NCBI GenBank assembly: GCA_963978545.1
Contig: OZ021730.1
Span: forward strand, 4,504,201-4,568,200
Direction: 5' to 3'
Source of the DNA: Linyphia triangularis
Lineage: Eukaryota > Arthropoda > Arachnida > Araneae > Linyphiidae
Length of the DNA stretch: 64,000 bases
In this document: positions 61,763-64,000 of the stretch, piece after piece
Position numbering within the stretch: the first letter of the stretch is position 1
How the letters are laid out: every line of letters starts with the position of its first letter
The notes under the pieces: model-generated
The model's database searches: none
Seen by the model: the letters and a program-made list of their open reading frames with translations, nothing else
What the model was told of the DNA's origin: nothing
Made by a program: the position numbers and the translations under genes

Positions 61763-63411
61763 TGGCTTCTTTTGTTTCTTGGAATTGTCGCGGTTTTAGG
61801 TCTAGGAAGGATGATGTGAAGAACATAATTTCACTTTACCATCCAGCATGTTTGGCACTTCAAGAAACTTTCTTGAAGGATTCTTGTACATCTAAGATCC
61901 GTAGGTATAGTTGCATTAGGAAAGATGTTGCCCGTGGTAATGCAGTGTCTGGAGGAGTATGTCTCTTTATTTCTCATGATTACCCCAGCACTGTACTCAC
62001 ACTACGCACATCTCTACAGGCTGTGGCTGCGAGACTTCATATACAGTCCCTTCTCACAGTCTGTTGCCTATACTTACCGCCACATGCTATCATCCGTCAA
62101 GAGGAGCTGAATGACCTTATTGATCAGCTTCCAGTACCATTTTTACTGCTCGGTGACTTTAATGGACACAGTACTATGTGGGGTAATGATAATACGAACC
62201 CTCGTGGGAGACAGATTGAAAAGTTGTTATCAGATCACTGTCTCTGTCTCCTGAATAATGAGGAGAAAACCTATTTTCATGAACCCACAAGAACATTCCA
62301 TTCACTTGACTTAGCCATTTGTTCCCCTATACTTTTGCCGTACTTGAATTTTGCTGTTGGGAGTGATCTACATAACAGTGATCACTTCCCTATTCTCATT
62401 TCGCACTTAGGTAGTAGTAGCGTGAACAGCCGTCTACCTACATACAAATACCACAGGGCGAATTGGGACAAATTTACTGAGTTGGCTGTTATAACAGGAA
62501 CAATGGTGGAGAGTGAGGATGTTGATACTGCTGTCCAAAATGTCACTGAAGCAATTTTAAATGCTGCTGACTCCTCGATTCCTAAGACATCACCTAGAAC
62601 ACTGCGGCACTGTAAATCATACTGGAATGCAGACTGTCAGTCTGCATACAAGAAACAAAGGAAGCTATGGGGTATCTTCCGCAGATACCCAACTACAGGA
62701 AACCTTATCGCCTTTAAAAAGGCTAAGGCATTTGCTCGTAGAGTTAGACGTCAGAGTCAAAAGGATTCTTGGATAAGTTATGTCTCTTCAATTACATCTA
62801 AAACATCAAGCAAGCAGTTGTGGAAGAAGGTTAGAGCAGCCAACGGTTTGTATCCGGAATATTCTTTCCCGATACTTCAAACCGGAGCTGCTGTGTTCTC
62901 ATTCCCTGAGGATATTGCTAACCTTATCGGTGAAACTTTTGAAAGTGTATCCAGTTCCGATTCTTATAGTCCTGCTTTTCTTGTGACTAAGAATCGTGCT
63001 GAACGGACTGGAATTAATTTCAAAAGCAATATTGAATATTCCTACAACTGTGACCTTAAGATGTACGAATTGAAGAGTGCTTTATCTAAAGCACATGACA
63101 CCAGTCCAGGTCCAGATGGGATCAGTTACCAAATGCTTCGCCATTTAAGTCCAGATTCTCTTTTTAACATCCTTTTTCTCTTTAATAGAATCTGGAAGGA
63201 GAACATCTTTCCTACCTTGTGGCGGGAAGCTACTGTAATCCCCATTCTGAAACCTGGAAAGGATCCTAAGGATCCTCTAAACTATCGACCGATAGCCTTA
63301 ACGAGCTGCCTTTGTAAGACCTTTGAACGTATTGTAAACGCCCGACTCTCTTACATGTTAGAAAAAGATAAATGCATTTCACCTTTCCAGAGTGGGTTCC
63401 GACGAGGACGG
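61762..63411 (+). pseudogene. D2' ORF2 fragment (endonuclease and start of RT), fused in frame to F' ORF1
   Basis: This is equivalent to 33912-35561, with the same endonuclease and partial RT ending at FRRGR. The reading frame stays open through the F' leader and to the window's end. Confidence 0.9.
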
Positions 63412-64000
63412 GGTGGTGGGCGGGGGTGTACGTCGAGTTTTGTAAAAAAAAAAACTATGGATTCTTTTCCTCCTTTAGGCCCGACGGGAGGCCAAATTCT
63501 CCAACTTTCAAACGCAAAACGAACAAATGAAAATGAAAATATAACAGCTCCAAAAAAACTTTCAATTGAAACCAAGGCCCCAACTTTCTTAATAATGCAC
63601 TCAGAATCAGAACTTTTAGCTAAATCTTCCCCATTCCTTATCCAGAAAGCAATAAAAGGTGTTTGCGGTAGCGACCCTAAACAAATAAAAAAACTCCGTT
63701 CTGGTGACCTGTTCATTGAAACAATTGACAATAAGCAATCCAATTCACTTCTTAACGTTACATCAATAGCCGGAATCAATGTTCAAGTTTCTCCCCATAA
63801 ATCTCTCAATTCTTCTCAAGGTGTGGTTTCAGAGTCCGATCTTCTCCACGTCGAAGACTCTGAACTCACCAAAGAACTCTCATCACAAGGCGTAACAAAT
63901 TCTCGTAGAATAACTATTAAGAAAGATGGCAATATCATAAGAACTAAACACGTAATTTTAACGTTTAACACTCCAAAACTTCCCACCCAAATTAAAGCTG
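63412..64000 (+). mobile_element. Element F', left end (runs off the window)
   Basis: It has the same truncated leader start, GGTGGTGGGCGGGGG, and the ATG of ORF1 at 63457. 181 codons are visible (MDSFPPLGPTGG to the KLPTQIKA region), matching F without visible breaks. The zinc knuckles lie beyond the window. Confidence 0.9.

Larger units (their letters stand above)
55222..64000 (+). mobile_element. Second composite chain D1'-D2'-F' (continues past the window)
   Basis: Components are D1' (55222-60234), D2' (60235-63411) and F' (63412 to the end). The D1/D2 and D2/F junctions are identical in position to those at 32134 and 35562, but the left flank is BEL/Pao integrase instead of element J. 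It differs internally by a recombined patch in D1' and a 251-bp deletion in D2'. Confidence 0.88.

Overview
This is eukaryotic DNA made almost entirely of retrotransposons. The protein style resembles mobile elements I associate with arthropods, most likely arachnids or spiders; that assignment is from memory and is not proven here. I see no cellular host gene, no intact single-copy gene, no tRNA or rRNA and no CRISPR array. Nearly every base belongs to non-LTR elements (LINEs) of an I-superfamily type. Each encodes a gag-like ORF1 with three CCHC zinc knuckles and an ORF2 carrying an apurinic-type endonuclease (EN), reverse transcriptase (RT), RNase H and a C-terminal zinc motif. There are two protein families. 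Fam-1 ORF2 begins MASFVSWNCRG and has the RT box YVDD. Fam-2 ORF2 contains LLSWNCRGFH or MLSWNCRGFH and has the RT box FVDD. Both can carry the same ~0.6-kb 5' UTR, which begins CCCCTCAGGGGG. Both share a 3'-terminal hairpin (GGCGCA...TGCGCC) followed by a short-repeat tail: (AAAC)n in Fam-1, (AACC)n in Fam-2.

Layout. 1-14870: a clean three-level nest. Fam-2 element A (left end outside the window) is interrupted by Fam-1 element B (2743-14092), which is interrupted by intact Fam-1 element C (7411-13078). Target-site duplications (TSDs) of 12 and 14 bp mark the two insertions. 14871-21285: a degenerate ~150-190-bp tandem repeat hosting a full-length Fam-2 element E (15038-20907, 14-bp TSD). 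21286-24212: non-repeat DNA and a minus-strand virus-like ORF, probably an endogenous viral element (EVE). 24213-27118: Fam-2 fragment K and Fam-2 element J. 27119-40827: a 13.7-kb chain of three plus-strand elements (D1 Fam-1, D2 Fam-1, F Fam-2). In each pair the upstream member is cut at the start of the next.

40828-44914 is a second, nearly identical copy of 23031-27118. The chain D1-D2-F is therefore flanked by a 4.09-kb direct repeat that ends exactly at D1's 5' terminus and restarts exactly at F's 3' tail, which is the geometry of a giant target-site duplication. J' then continues uninterrupted to 48469, and G (48470-49971) appears to be the other part of the element whose start is K. 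49972-53888: a 220-bp Fam-1 5' UTR stub (H) followed by Fam-1 element I. 53889-55221: the 3' end of a minus-strand BEL/Pao LTR retrotransposon (LTR plus integrase). 55222-64000: a second copy of the D1-D2-F chain with the same internal junctions but a different left flank.

How the parts work together: ORF1 proteins coat element RNA. ORF2 nicks the target and copies RNA from the 3' tail (target-primed reverse transcription, TPRT). The Fam-1 ORFs are coupled by an overlapping stop-start TAATG. The main biological interest is the repeated, precisely joined composite chain and its outsized target duplication, which suggest that chimeric head-to-tail elements were integrated, and perhaps mobilised, as units. 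Assembly error must be excluded first.
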